Below are positions 8,415-16,818 of a stretch of DNA of 64,000 bases, piece after piece (positions within the stretch are counted from its first letter, which is position 1; the number at the start of each line of letters is the position of its first letter). Source of the stretch: Synechococcus sp. CBW1002 (lineage in GTDB: Bacteria > Cyanobacteriota > Cyanobacteriia > PCC-6307 > Cyanobiaceae); contig NZ_CP060398.1 in the NCBI RefSeq assembly GCF_015840915.1, positions 1,302,001-1,366,000 of the forward strand, read 5' to 3'. A program made the translations under genes and the position numbers. The notes beneath the pieces are model-generated. The model searched no databases. It was not told where the DNA came from and saw only the letters and a list, made by a program, of their open reading frames with translations.

Positions 8415-9427
8415 GGGCCCACCTCGAGCAGCGTCAGCCGGACTGCAGCCGCCGCTTCATCGACCTCCATCCGCAGCCGGCCGACATGGCCCGCCTGGTG
8501 CGCCAGGGCATGGCCCGCAAGCCGCGGCAGCTGCCCGCCTGGCTGCTCTACGACGCCGAGGGTTCGCGGCTGTTCGAGGCGATCGGCGCCCAGCCGGAAT
8601 ACAGCCTCACCCGCACCGAGACAGCCCTTCTGGAAGACATGGCGCCGCAGCTGGCGGCGGCCCTGGGCGCCGGCGTGCTGGTGGAATTCGGCGCCGGTAA
8701 CGCCCGCAAGGTGGGTCCGTTGCTGAACGCCCTGCGGCCGGCCGCCTACGTGGCCCTCGACATCAGCGCCGACCACCTGGCCGACGCCTGCGACGCCCTG
8801 CAACGGCGCCATCCGCCCGTGCCGGTGCTGGGCATCTGCTGCGACTACAGCCAGCTGGAGCAGCTGCCCGCCCATCCCCTGCTGGAAGGTCAGCCGCTGC
8901 TGGGCTTCTACCCGGGCAGCTCCCTGGGCAACTTCGATCCGGAGGAGGCCCGCGCCCTGCTGCGCCAGTTCGCCCGGCTGCTGGGCCCGAGCGGTCGCCT
9001 GCTGATCGGCATCGATCAGCCCAAGGCACCGCAGCGGCTGGAGGCCGCCTACGACGACGCGGCGGGGGTCTCGGCCGCCTTCGCCTTCAACTTGCTGGCC
9101 CGGCTCAATCGGGATCTGCAGGGCAGCTTCGACCCCACCCAGTTCCGGTACCAGGCCCGCTGGCAGCCGCAGCACAGCCGCATCGCCATGGCGCTGGTAA
9201 GCCGGCGGGAGCAGATGGTGCAGCTGGCCGGATCCAGCTGGCCGTTCGCTGCCGGGGAGCCGCTGATCACCGAATACAGCCACAAGTACACGCCTGAGGC
9301 GTTCGCGGCGCTGGCGGCCGACGCCGGCTGGCGGGGCACCCGCCGTTGGAGCGATCCGGCCAACGACCTGTCCCTGCACCTGCTGGTGCAGGCAGACTCG
9401 GAACCAGAGACAACGGTGGGGCGATGA
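8411..9427 (+). CDS. egtD: L-histidine N(alpha)-methyltransferase EgtD
   Basis: Trimethylates histidine to hercynine with S-adenosylmethionine, the first step of ergothioneine synthesis. 338 residues, close to the family length. SAM-binding marks: LVEFGAGNARKVGPLL, YVALDISADHLADA, and GFYPGSSLGNFDPEEA, which is a hallmark of the EgtD/DUF2260 family. The C-terminal ITEYSHKYTPEAF block is also characteristic. The four-base overlap with egtB couples the two genes. The ahcY gene at 18.5-19.9 kb would recycle the S-adenosylhomocysteine product. Confidence 0.94.
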   Translation: MRAHLEQRQPDCSRRFIDLHPQPADMARLVRQGMARKPRQLPAWLLYDAEGSRLFEAIGAQPEYSLTRTETALLEDMAPQLAAALGAGVLVEFGAGNARKVGPLLNALRPAAYVALDISADHLADACDALQRRHPPVPVLGICCDYSQLEQLPAHPLLEGQPLLGFYPGSSLGNFDPEEARALLRQFARLLGPSGRLLIGIDQPKAPQRLEAAYDDAAGVSAAFAFNLLARLNRDLQGSFDPTQFRYQARWQPQHSRIAMALVSRREQMVQLAGSSWPFAAGEPLITEYSHKYTPEAFAALAADAGWRGTRRWSDPANDLSLHLLVQADSEPETTVGR

Positions 9428-9443
9428 GCCTCCAGGAGCAGCC

Positions 9444-9707
9444 ATGAGCCGGGACGAACAACGGGCGGCGATGCGCCAGGTGCGCGAAGGGCTGATCGAA
9501 GAACTGGAGGGGCTCTACCACCAGGCCTTCGATCGGATCGGCCGCGTCGAGCTGGGGGAGGGGGCCGTGGCGCGGCTCACCCAGCTGCTGCTCCGCTCCC
9601 GGGAAGCGGCGATCACGCCGCTGCAGGAGGAAATCGAGGCGCCCTTGATCACCCGCGCCCCCGGGGAGTCACCCCCGGCCGCCGCTGCCGAACCCACCGG
9701 GGCCTGA
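9444..9707 (+). CDS. Small helical protein of the ergothioneine cluster (hercynine metabolism small protein-like)
   Basis: 87 residues, mostly predicted helix (EQRAAMRQVREGLIEELEGL; GAVARLTQLLLRSREAA) with an Ala/Pro-rich tail. It starts 16 bases after egtD with a good ribosome site (CCAGGAG). Picocyanobacterial genomes often carry a small conserved protein at this place, named by association with hercynine metabolism; I assign it on position and general character, not on a catalytic motif. No biochemical role is known to me. Confidence 0.65.
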   Translation: MSRDEQRAAMRQVREGLIEELEGLYHQAFDRIGRVELGEGAVARLTQLLLRSREAAITPLQEEIEAPLITRAPGESPPAAAAEPTGA

Positions 9708-9717
9708 GACCAGACGC

Positions 9718-10293
9718 ATGGCTAGCAGCTGGTTCGAAGAGCTGGAGGCACGGCTGGAGCAGCAGCTGGAGGCTTTCCTGCAGGCCAACCCCGAGCAGGA
9801 CGCCCTGCTGGCCGAGCAGGAGGCCCGCGATCGCCAGCTTGAGCTGCAGAAGCGGCGGCGCAGCCTGCAGGCTCAGGCTGAGCAGCGGCGCCAGGAGCTG
9901 CTGCGGCTGGCCGGTGAGATTCGCCAGTGGCAGGAGCGGATCACGCGGGCCCGCGCTGCCGGCGCCACCGAGCTGGCCGAACAGGCCGCCGCCCGCTGCG
10001 AGGCCTTGATGGAGCAGGGGCGCCGCGCCTGGCAGGAGCTGGCGGACCTGGGCCAGAGCTTTGCCGCCACCGAGGCCGCCCTCGAGGAGCTGACCGCGCG
10101 CGCACGCCAGAGCCGCCCAAGCCAACAGCCCCGCCAGCAGACCACCGGCAGTCCCGCGGCGGGCGCGCCAGTGGAGCCGGCCCAAGCCGCAGCGCCAACG
10201 TCCGGCGGCGACAATCTGGAGGCCGCCTGGGCCGCCTTCGAGACCCGGCAGGAGCTGGAGGCCCTCAAGCGCCGCCAGGGCCATACCACCTGA
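9718..10293 (+). CDS. Coiled-coil protein of the ergothioneine cluster (hercynine metabolism protein-like)
   Basis: 191 residues, strongly charged and Gln/Glu/Arg-rich. A long coiled coil covers about residues 5-135, with heptad-like stretches such as ELEARLEQQLEAFLQ and EARDRQLELQKRRRSLQ. A Pro/Ala/Gly linker follows, then a short conserved-looking helix (NLEAAWAAFETRQELEALK) at the C-terminus. It lies 10 bases after the small helical gene and in the same direction as egtBD, so it is probably cotranscribed. A scaffold or regulator of the pathway is possible; no enzyme domain is visible. Confidence 0.65.
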   Translation: MASSWFEELEARLEQQLEAFLQANPEQDALLAEQEARDRQLELQKRRRSLQAQAEQRRQELLRLAGEIRQWQERITRARAAGATELAEQAAARCEALMEQGRRAWQELADLGQSFAATEAALEELTARARQSRPSQQPRQQTTGSPAAGAPVEPAQAAAPTSGGDNLEAAWAAFETRQELEALKRRQGHTT

Positions 10294-10309
10294 GGAGGCG
10301 CCCGGCCTG

Positions 10310-11107
10310 ATGGGATTCCTGCTGAGCAAGCTGCTGCCGCTGGGGCTCTACCCCCTCGGCCTGGCCCTGGTGCTGCAACTGGTCGGCCTGGTCGGCCGGC
10401 GGCGGCGCTGGGGGCCGTGGCTGTCGGGCGGTGGGGTGCTGCTGCTCTGGATCGCGGCGATGCCGTACACCAGCCGTCAGCTGGTCTGGGGGCTGGAGGA
10501 ACCGGCGGCGGCCCTCACCCCTGCCGTGATCCCCCGCGCCGATGCGGTGGTGGTGCTGGGCAGCGGCCTCAGGCCCGCTCTGGCGCCGCGGCGCCAGGTG
10601 GAGGTGAACGAGGCGGGCGACCGGCTGCTCACCGGCCTGCGGCTGCTGCGGCAGGGCAAGGCGCCGGTGCTGCTCACCAGCGGCGCCAAGGTGCACTTCG
10701 CCAGCGGCGACCCTGCCCCCGCCGAGGCGGAGGTCGCCCGCCAGCTGGCGATCGATCTCGGGGCGCCGGCGGCGGCGATCCTCACCAACCCGGGGTCACG
10801 CACCACAGCCGAAGAGGCCCGCGACATCGGCCAGCTGGGCCGCCAGCGGGGCTGGACACGCATCCTGCTGGTGACCAGTGCCACCCATATGCCGCGCTCG
10901 CTGGCCACCTTCCGGCGCCGCAGCGGCCTGGAGGTGATTCCGGTGGCCTGCGATTTCCAGCTGACCAGCCGCAACAACTACGGCGGCCCAACGGCCGCCA
11001 GTGTGATGCTGGATCTGGCTCCCGATGCCGGGGCGCTGCTGTTGACCAGCCAGAGCCTCAAGGAACACCTGGGACTGCTGGTCTACCGGCTCAAGGGCTG
11101 GAGCTGA
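10310..11107 (+). CDS. YdcF-like (DUF218) membrane protein
   Basis: 265 residues with two N-terminal hydrophobic helices (about 1-55, beginning FLLSKLLPLGLYPLGLALVL), followed by a cytoplasmic or periplasmic DUF218/YdcF domain: ADAVVVLGSGLRPAL, LLTSGAKVHFA, NPGSRTTAEEARD, ILLVTSATHMPRSLATFRR. Members such as ElyC/SanA/YdcF are linked to envelope biogenesis but the activity is unsettled. It starts 17 bases after the coiled-coil gene and may be the last gene of the egt unit, or it may only be adjacent. Confidence 0.85.
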   Translation: MGFLLSKLLPLGLYPLGLALVLQLVGLVGRRRRWGPWLSGGGVLLLWIAAMPYTSRQLVWGLEEPAAALTPAVIPRADAVVVLGSGLRPALAPRRQVEVNEAGDRLLTGLRLLRQGKAPVLLTSGAKVHFASGDPAPAEAEVARQLAIDLGAPAAAILTNPGSRTTAEEARDIGQLGRQRGWTRILLVTSATHMPRSLATFRRRSGLEVIPVACDFQLTSRNNYGGPTAASVMLDLAPDAGALLLTSQSLKEHLGLLVYRLKGWS

Positions 11108-11119
11108 TCTGGCCCCGGC

Positions 11120-11383
11120 TCACTTCTTGGGAGCAGGGGGCACCAGGCTGACGCCCTCGGGCGGCGGGGTGGGGTCGGGATCGGCGATCAACATGTGCTG
11201 CAGCACGATCTCAGGACGTTCGCTGTCGCGCCAGCGGATCCGATAGGCCGGCATCTTGGTGCCACGGCTGGTGGTCTGCTCCACCGGCTCCATCACCCAT
11301 CCCCGGCGCGAACGACCCTGGGGGTTGCGCTTCACGACCGCATCTGCGTGCTGGAAGCGGAAACCGACGCGCTCGCCACTCAT
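11120..11383 (-). CDS. Conserved small protein of unknown function
   Basis: 87 residues, basic in the middle and with a proline-rich end (PDPTPPPEGVSLVPPAPKK). It contains GWVMEPVEQTTSRGTKMPAYR and WRDSERPEIVLQHMLIAD, a composition typical of a small cyanobacterial beta-rich domain. I do not recognise the function. Convergent with the YdcF gene (12-base gap) and 59 bases downstream of lysS in the same direction. Confidence 0.6.
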   Translation of the reverse strand: MSGERVGFRFQHADAVVKRNPQGRSRRGWVMEPVEQTTSRGTKMPAYRIRWRDSERPEIVLQHMLIADPDPTPPPEGVSLVPPAPKK

Positions 11384-11442
11384 GGAATCGCTGCCCCCGT
11401 TGGGGGAGATTGCCTACCGAAGTGATTATCCCATTGCGCCCC

Positions 11443-12999
11443 TCAGGCCTCACCGCCCTGCTCGGGGCGGGTCTCCGCCCGCTGCTCCGGCCGCAGCAAC
11501 GGAAAGGCGATCACGTCGCGGATCGAGGGGCTGTCGGTGAGCAGCATCACCAGCCGGTCGATGCCGATACCAAGACCGCCGGTGGGGGGCATGCCCACCT
11601 CGAGGGCCTGCAGGAAATCCTCATCCACACCCTGGGCCTCCAGGTCGCCGGCCGCCTTGCGCTCCTGCTGGGCCTCCAGGCGCTGGCGCTGATCCACCGG
11701 GTCGATCAGTTCGCTGAAGGCGTTGGCGGTTTCGCGCCCCACGATGAACAGCTCAAACCGCTCCACCATCCCGGGCTTGCTGCGGTGGGCCCGCGCCAGG
11801 GGTGAATTCTCCACCGGGTAATCGAGCACGAAGGTGGGCTGGATCAGGCTCTCCTCCACCCGCTGCTCGAAGGCCTCCACCAGCAGGCGGCCGACGGAAT
11901 CGGCCAGGGCCGGCGCCACGAGACCCTGGCTTTCCATGGCGTCGGCGGCCTGCTGCCGCGTGGAGAAGGTGGTGAAGTCGAGCCCGGTGGCGTCCTGCAC
12001 CAATTCCTGCATGGTGGCGCGACGCCAGGGCGGCGTCAGATCAATCGCGGTGCCCTGGTAGGTGATCGCGGTGGTGCCGCACACCTGCTGACAGACGTGG
12101 GCGATCAGCTGCTCGGTGAGCTCCATCATGTCGGTGTAGTCGGCGTAGGCCTGGTAGACCTCCACGGACGTGAACTCGGGGTTGTGGCGGGTGCTCACCC
12201 CCTCGTTACGGAAGATGCGGCCCAGCTCATAGACCCGCTCGAAGCCGCCCACCACCAGCCGTTTGAGGTGCAGCTCGGTGGCGATGCGCAGGGTCAGGGG
12301 CAGATCGAGGGTGTTGTGGTGGGTCTCGAACGGCCGGGCATCGGCACCGCCGGGCTGGCTCTGCAGCACCGGTGTCTCGATCTCCAGGAAATCCCGCTCA
12401 TCCAGCCAGCGGCGCATGGCACTCACCGCCAGGGCACGACGCCGGAAGGTCTCGCGGGTGTGGGGCGACACGATCAGATCGAGGTAGCGCTGCCGGTAGC
12501 GCTTCTCCACATCGGCCAGGCCGTGCCACTTGTCCGGCAGCGGCTGCAGACTCTTGCTCAACATCGACCAGCGCTTCACCTTCACCGAGAGCTCGCCCCG
12601 GTCGGTGCGGCGCAGGCTGCCCTCCACACCGATCAGGTCACCGGCATCGACCAGGGACGTGAGGTGGGCAAAGGCCTCAGGGTCCTCCGGCAGGGAGGCG
12701 GCCAGGGTGGCCTTGTCGATGAAGAGCTGGATCGGGCCGCTCTGATCGGCCAGGGTGAAGAAGGCGAGCTTGCCCATCACCCGACGGGTCATCACCCGAC
12801 CTGCGATTGCAACGCTGAGGTCACGCTCCTCGCCCTTGGGCAGATCGGCATGGGCGGCCTGGAGCTCAGCGGTGCTGTGGCTGGGCTCGAAACGCAGGGC
12901 ATAGGGACCCTGGCCCAGCGCAGCGAGGGTCCGGGCTTTCTCCAGGCGGGTCTCGCGCAGCTCCGACAAGGGTCTGACGACTATCTGATGGCGCCCCAT
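11443..12999 (-). CDS. lysS: Lysyl-tRNA synthetase, class II
   Basis: Charges tRNA-Lys with lysine. 518 residues. N-terminal OB-fold anticodon domain ([23 protein letters not shown]) and class II catalytic core: motif 1 around [25 protein letters not shown], motif 2 [24 protein letters not shown], and motif 3 [25 protein letters not shown] 12999 gives a slightly long N-terminus ([20 protein letters not shown]); the family usually begins close to [10 protein letters not shown]. Confidence 0.97.
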   Translation of the reverse strand: MGRHQIVVRPLSELRETRLEKARTLAALGQGPYALRFEPSHSTAELQAAHADLPKGEERDLSVAIAGRVMTRRVMGKLAFFTLADQSGPIQLFIDKATLAASLPEDPEAFAHLTSLVDAGDLIGVEGSLRRTDRGELSVKVKRWSMLSKSLQPLPDKWHGLADVEKRYRQRYLDLIVSPHTRETFRRRALAVSAMRRWLDERDFLEIETPVLQSQPGGADARPFETHHNTLDLPLTLRIATELHLKRLVVGGFERVYELGRIFRNEGVSTRHNPEFTSVEVYQAYADYTDMMELTEQLIAHVCQQVCGTTAITYQGTAIDLTPPWRRATMQELVQDATGLDFTTFSTRQQAADAMESQGLVAPALADSVGRLLVEAFEQRVEESLIQPTFVLDYPVENSPLARAHRSKPGMVERFELFIVGRETANAFSELIDPVDQRQRLEAQQERKAAGDLEAQGVDEDFLQALEVGMPPTGGLGIGIDRLVMLLTDSPSIRDVIAFPLLRPEQRAETRPEQGGEA

Positions 13000-13073
13000 C
13001 CTGCAGGATCGAAGGTCAGGCGATGACCTGGATCTCTCGGGGTCTGGGTCTTCAGAGGCCTCGATCTTCCGGG

Positions 13074-13904
13074 TCAGCCAGCAGCCGCCAGGCTGGCGTC
13101 ACCCATCCGCTGGGAGGCGTATCCGGTGCCCCGCACGGTGAGGATCAGCTCAGGGTTGCGCGGATCGGGCTCCAGCTTGCCCCGCAGCCGGGCCACGTAG
13201 ACATCCACAACGCGCAGATCGGCGGCGCGGCGCGGCGGGTAGCCCCAGAGCTGCTCGAGGATCTCGGCCCGTGGCACCACTCGGCCAGGCTCGCGGAACA
13301 GCAGTTCCAGCAGGCTGAATTCGGTGTAGGTGAGGGCAATGCGCTCGCCGTCGCGGGTCACCTGGCGTCGATTGGTGTCCACCACCAGATCACCCAGGCG
13401 CATCACACCGCTGCCCACCGGCACATCGCGGGGTTCACTGCCGGCCGAACCGCGGCCTACCCGGCGCAGGATCGTGGCGATGCGGGCCTCGAGCTCCTTG
13501 GGGCTGAAGGGCTTGGGCAGGTAATCGTCGGCCCCCAGATCGAGACCGGCGACCCGCTCGGCGATGGCATCGAGAGCCGAAAGAAAGATGATCGGCACGC
13601 AGGATTCCGCCCGGAGCCGGCGGCAGACCGCGAAGCCATCCAGCTTGGGCAGCATCACATCGAGCACCACCAGATCGGGCTGCTCCTGGTGGAACAGGGC
13701 CAGGGCCTCCTCGCCGTCCTCGGCGCAGACCACCCGATAGCCGGCGATCTGCAGCCGCATCACCAGCACCCGCCGCACGGCAGCTTCGTCGTCCACCACC
13801 AGAAGGGTGGCCCTGGGATCCGATGGCATCTCCTGATCGAAACTCCCCCCAGGCAAGCCTTCAGCCTGCTGCGGTCGCTGCTGAGGCTGAAGCTCCACGG
13901 GCAT
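13074..13904 (-). CDS. OmpR/PhoB-family response regulator, RpaB-like paralogue
   Basis: Two-component transcription factor of 276 residues. The receiver domain (about 33-150) has the acidic pair VVDDEAA, the phospho-acceptor Asp in [13 protein letters not shown], and the switch Lys in [14 protein letters not shown]. The winged-helix DNA-binding domain (about 175-265) contains [20 protein letters not shown] and [13 protein letters not shown]. The [12 protein letters not shown] stretch is typical of the RpaB/Ycf27 branch, but the alpha-1 region ([21 protein letters not shown]) differs from RpaB itself, so it is called a paralogue. ATG 13904 is used; ATG 13829 lies directly on an AGGAG and is less likely. 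No cognate kinase is adjacent. Confidence 0.88.
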   Translation of the reverse strand: MPVELQPQQRPQQAEGLPGGSFDQEMPSDPRATLLVVDDEAAVRRVLVMRLQIAGYRVVCAEDGEEALALFHQEQPDLVVLDVMLPKLDGFAVCRRLRAESCVPIIFLSALDAIAERVAGLDLGADDYLPKPFSPKELEARIATILRRVGRGSAGSEPRDVPVGSGVMRLGDLVVDTNRRQVTRDGERIALTYTEFSLLELLFREPGRVVPRAEILEQLWGYPPRRAADLRVVDVYVARLRGKLEPDPRNPELILTVRGTGYASQRMGDASLAAAG

Positions 13905-13931
13905 GGGCCACGATCAAAGTGAAGAATCGCA

Positions 13932-13937
13932 ACCCTA
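13932..13937 (-). promoter_or_regulatory. Candidate -10 element (TAGGGT on minus strand) for the response regulator
   Basis: The minus strand reads CAGGTAGGGTTGC 28 bases before the ATG of the response regulator. No convincing -35 box is visible. Called because the same hexamer precedes other genes in the window. Confidence 0.25.
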
Positions 13938-14043
13938 CCTGCTCACTTTCCCCCTCTGCCGCCAACCCAGCCGGCCAGCCCGGTGATTCGGTTGAGGCTT
14001 AAGGATTTCTGCGGAACTTCGCCTGGGGGGATTCGACGGCGTC

Positions 14044-15426
14044 TCAGGGCCAGCGTGCCTCGGCGTAGCGGTTCCACTCCTGCTCCGCTGCCGCCAGGGC
14101 CTGATCGCTGCCCATCTGCCCCAGCATCGCCCGCTGCAGCTGGGTGTAGAGGATCGCCTGGAGCCGCTTGACGCCCGGGCTGGCCGGCACCAGCACCCGC
14201 GCCTGGCCCAGCGTTTCGGCGGAGAGCATGCGGGCCTGCCGCACCAGCTGGTCAGGCCGACCCTGGGGCCGCTCCTGCGCCAAAGCCGCCTCCAGCTGGT
14301 CCAGCGCGCCCGTTGCCGAGGGCAGCACCCGCGCCTGCTCGGCGAAGGCCAGCTGGTTGGTGGCGTCCGTGAGGAACAGGGCGAAGCTGAGGGCCTCCTT
14401 CGGCAACCGACTCTGACGCGGCACCGCCAGGTTCATCACCGCCACATTGGCCTCGCCGCCGGCACCGGTGAGTGGTGGGAACGGGGCCGTGACCGCTGCG
14501 ATGCCGGGGGCGTTGGTCTGGATGCTGCGCAGGAACTCGGCGCCGCTGGCCACCTGGGCCAGCTCCCCGCTCTGGTAGAGCTCGATCGCCCGGCGGTAGC
14601 CCTGGCTCACCACCTCCCGTGGCAGCAGGCCGCGGCGGTAGAGGTCGGTCCAGAAGGCGAAGGCGCGGCGGCCCTCCGGGCTGTTGAAGGCCGCCCGCTG
14701 ACGTCCGTCCAGCAGGCGCACATCCATCTGCACCAGGGATTCGAGCAACTCAGCTGAGTCGTCCGGCACCACGGTCACGAACAGGGCGTAGCGACCGGTG
14801 CGGCGTTTCACCGCCTCGGCGTAGGCAGGCACCTCCTGCCAGCGCAGGGGCGGGCGGCTGTAGCCGGCCTTGGCGAGCAGATCCCGGTTGGCCAGGGTGA
14901 TCCGGGCCGTCAGATACCAGGGCACGGCGAACTGGCTGGGCGGGCCGTCGGGGCCGGGCAGCTGGCCGGCCTTCCAGACCTTGGGCAGATAGGTCTGGGC
15001 CGCATCGGGCGGCAGCAGGGGATCGAGGGGCAGCAGGCCCCCCTTGCTGGCCAGGTTGGCGGCGAAGAGCGGATTGAGGTTCACCACGTCCGGCGCGGTG
15101 CGGGCGAACACCGCCGCGAGGAGCTTGCGCTCCACCGAACTCCAGGGCAGGTCGGTCCAGCGCACTCGCATACCTGGATTCCGCTGTTCCCAGGCGGCGA
15201 TCACCCCACGGATGTAGTCGTTGAAGCGGGGCGCCAGATCCAGGGTCCAGAACTGGATCTCCGGCTCGGGCGGTTGGGCGGGCCTGCAGGCGGCCAGCCC
15301 CAGGGCGGCAGCAAGGGCGAGGCTCGCTCCCAGGCTGAGGCGGCGCAGCAGCGCCCGCCGACCCCAGCGCCGGCTTGGGCGCGGCGCCGATGGAGGCATC
15401 GGCTCGGGGCGGGGTGCAGCGGGCAT
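14044..15426 (-). CDS. ABC-transporter substrate-binding lipoprotein, sugar type
   Basis: 460 residues. The N-terminus is an Arg-rich stretch, a hydrophobic segment and a lipobox (ALGLAAC, Cys 47), so it should be a lipid-anchored periplasmic protein. The rest matches family 1 sugar-binding proteins (FNDYIRGVIAAWEQRNPGM, APDVVNLNPLFAANLASKG, AVPWYLTARITLANRDLLAKAG, ALSFALFLTDATNQLAFAEQ). No permease or ATPase gene is nearby; it lies directly behind mreD (10 bases), so it appears to be part of the mre operon. ATG 15426 is chosen; an in-frame TTG at 15435 is possible. Ligand unknown; sugars or compatible solutes such as glucosylglycerol are guesses from the family. Confidence 0.85.
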   Translation of the reverse strand: MPAAPRPEPMPPSAPRPSRRWGRRALLRRLSLGASLALAAALGLAACRPAQPPEPEIQFWTLDLAPRFNDYIRGVIAAWEQRNPGMRVRWTDLPWSSVERKLLAAVFARTAPDVVNLNPLFAANLASKGGLLPLDPLLPPDAAQTYLPKVWKAGQLPGPDGPPSQFAVPWYLTARITLANRDLLAKAGYSRPPLRWQEVPAYAEAVKRRTGRYALFVTVVPDDSAELLESLVQMDVRLLDGRQRAAFNSPEGRRAFAFWTDLYRRGLLPREVVSQGYRRAIELYQSGELAQVASGAEFLRSIQTNAPGIAAVTAPFPPLTGAGGEANVAVMNLAVPRQSRLPKEALSFALFLTDATNQLAFAEQARVLPSATGALDQLEAALAQERPQGRPDQLVRQARMLSAETLGQARVLVPASPGVKRLQAILYTQLQRAMLGQMGSDQALAAAEQEWNRYAEARWP

Positions 15427-15436
15427 CTCGATCAAC

Positions 15437-16066
15437 TCAGCTCCTCAGGGAAGAGGACTGCTGCCGCCAGAGCAGCAGCAACAGCGAACACAGCATGGGG
15501 GCCAGCAACGCGGTGATCAGGGTCTGGCTCAGCAGCGTATGCAGCCCGGCCCCCAGCAGGTCGCTCAGATGCCAGCCCGGGGTGGCGAACAGACGGGGAT
15601 CGACCCCGAGGTCGGCGCCAGCCTCCACCCCGGCGGCGACCTGGGTGGGGGCAGAGTCTCCGGCCAACCCGGAAGTCCGGCCGCCACGCCAGGCCAGCAG
15701 GGCGAGCTGAAGCCAGAGGGTGAGATTCAGGGCCAGGCAGCCCAGCAGGGCCAGCAGGCCGAGATTGAAGCTGCGCTCGATCGGCCGGCCGCGGCGACCG
15801 ATCCGCCCCCACCACCAGCCCAGCAACACAAGGGCAGGTATCTGGGTGAGCGGGCCGGGGTGAAGTCCATCGAGCAGCAGTGCCAGGCCAAGACCCGCCA
15901 ACGCTCCGGACACCGGACCGTCCACCAGGGCCCAGGGCAACAGCCAGAGCACGGCCCAGCTCGGGGACACGCCCGCGACCTTCACCAGGCTGGGCGACGC
16001 GAGACTGAGCCAGGGCACCAGCAGAGCCGTGGCCACACACCAACGCTGTTGATGAAGACGGGCCAT
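15437..16066 (-). CDS. mreD: Rod shape-determining membrane protein MreD-like
   Basis: 209 residues with several hydrophobic helices (LVPWLSLASPSLVKVAGVSPSWAV-like first part, then LAGLGLALLLDGLHPGPL and ALVLLGWWWGRIG), typical of MreD, an integral partner of MreC in the elongasome. Sequence conservation in this family is low, so the call leans on its place directly behind mreC, with which it overlaps by one base. It also has about 25 residues rich in Gly/Val between helices 4 and 5. Confidence 0.85.
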   Translation of the reverse strand: MARLHQQRWCVATALLVPWLSLASPSLVKVAGVSPSWAVLWLLPWALVDGPVSGALAGLGLALLLDGLHPGPLTQIPALVLLGWWWGRIGRRGRPIERSFNLGLLALLGCLALNLTLWLQLALLAWRGGRTSGLAGDSAPTQVAAGVEAGADLGVDPRLFATPGWHLSDLLGAGLHTLLSQTLITALLAPMLCSLLLLLWRQQSSSLRS

Positions 16067-16818
16067 CAGGGCGAGCGGGTCAGCACCTGCACCCAGTCCA
16101 CCGCATCCACCGGGGCGCTGAGCTGCACCACCGCCTCAGGGGCAGGCACCGCCTTGTCGTCGACCGACTGGATCACCCCCACCGTGAGGTTGGGCGGCAC
16201 CAGGGTGCTGGCGGGGGACGACACCACGACATCGCCGGGGCGCACCTGAGGGTCCTTCTCGAGGAAGCGCAGCACCGGGCGGCTGGTGCCGACCCCGGTG
16301 AGCAGCCCGTGGCGCTGGGTGCGGCCCACCCAGACGCCCAGGTGGCTGTGAGGATCGGTGAGCAGGGTGACGTTGGCAGTGGTGGGGGTGACCTGGGTGA
16401 TGCGGCCGATCAGCCCACCGGGCGCCAGCACCGCATCGCCGGCCTGGAGGCCCGCCAGGGAACCGCGGCCCAGCAGCTGCTGCTGCCACCAGCCCGCCGC
16501 TTCGCGGGAGATCACCGGCGCGGTGATGCGCTGCTCAGCGCTTCGCTGGAGATCCAGCAGGCCCCGCAGCCTCCTGTTGTCCTGCTCCAGCTGACCCAGC
16601 CGCGCCTGGTCATCCAGTTGCTGAGCCGAACGAAGCCACTCCTCCTGGGCCGTACCGGGCCAGAAGGGGCGGCTGAGCAGGGCATAGAGATCGTTGAGGA
16701 AGGCCCCCTTGCTGAACCGGATCGCACCGAGGGCCAGAAACAGCAGCAACCAGGGGGCGGCTTGCTGAATCAGGCGGAGCGAGGGAAGCCGGGGCCAGCG
16801 CAGGGCCGGCATCGGCAT
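16066..16818 (-). CDS. mreC: Rod shape-determining protein MreC
   Basis: Bitopic elongasome protein linking MreB to peptidoglycan synthases. 250 residues: an N-terminal membrane helix (about 15-33, APWLLLFLALGAIRFSKGAF), a coiled coil (about 60-90, LDDQARLGQLEQDNRRLRGLL), and two beta-barrel subdomains (PVISREAAGWWQQQLLGRG, GVGTSRPVLRFLEKD, VRPGDVVVSSPASTLVPPN). The last pattern, GDVVVSS, is a family mark. One-base overlaps join it to mreB and mreD. Confidence 0.94.
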   Translation of the reverse strand: MPMPALRWPRLPSLRLIQQAAPWLLLFLALGAIRFSKGAFLNDLYALLSRPFWPGTAQEEWLRSAQQLDDQARLGQLEQDNRRLRGLLDLQRSAEQRITAPVISREAAGWWQQQLLGRGSLAGLQAGDAVLAPGGLIGRITQVTPTTANVTLLTDPHSHLGVWVGRTQRHGLLTGVGTSRPVLRFLEKDPQVRPGDVVVSSPASTLVPPNLTVGVIQSVDDKAVPAPEAVVQLSAPVDAVDWVQVLTRSP

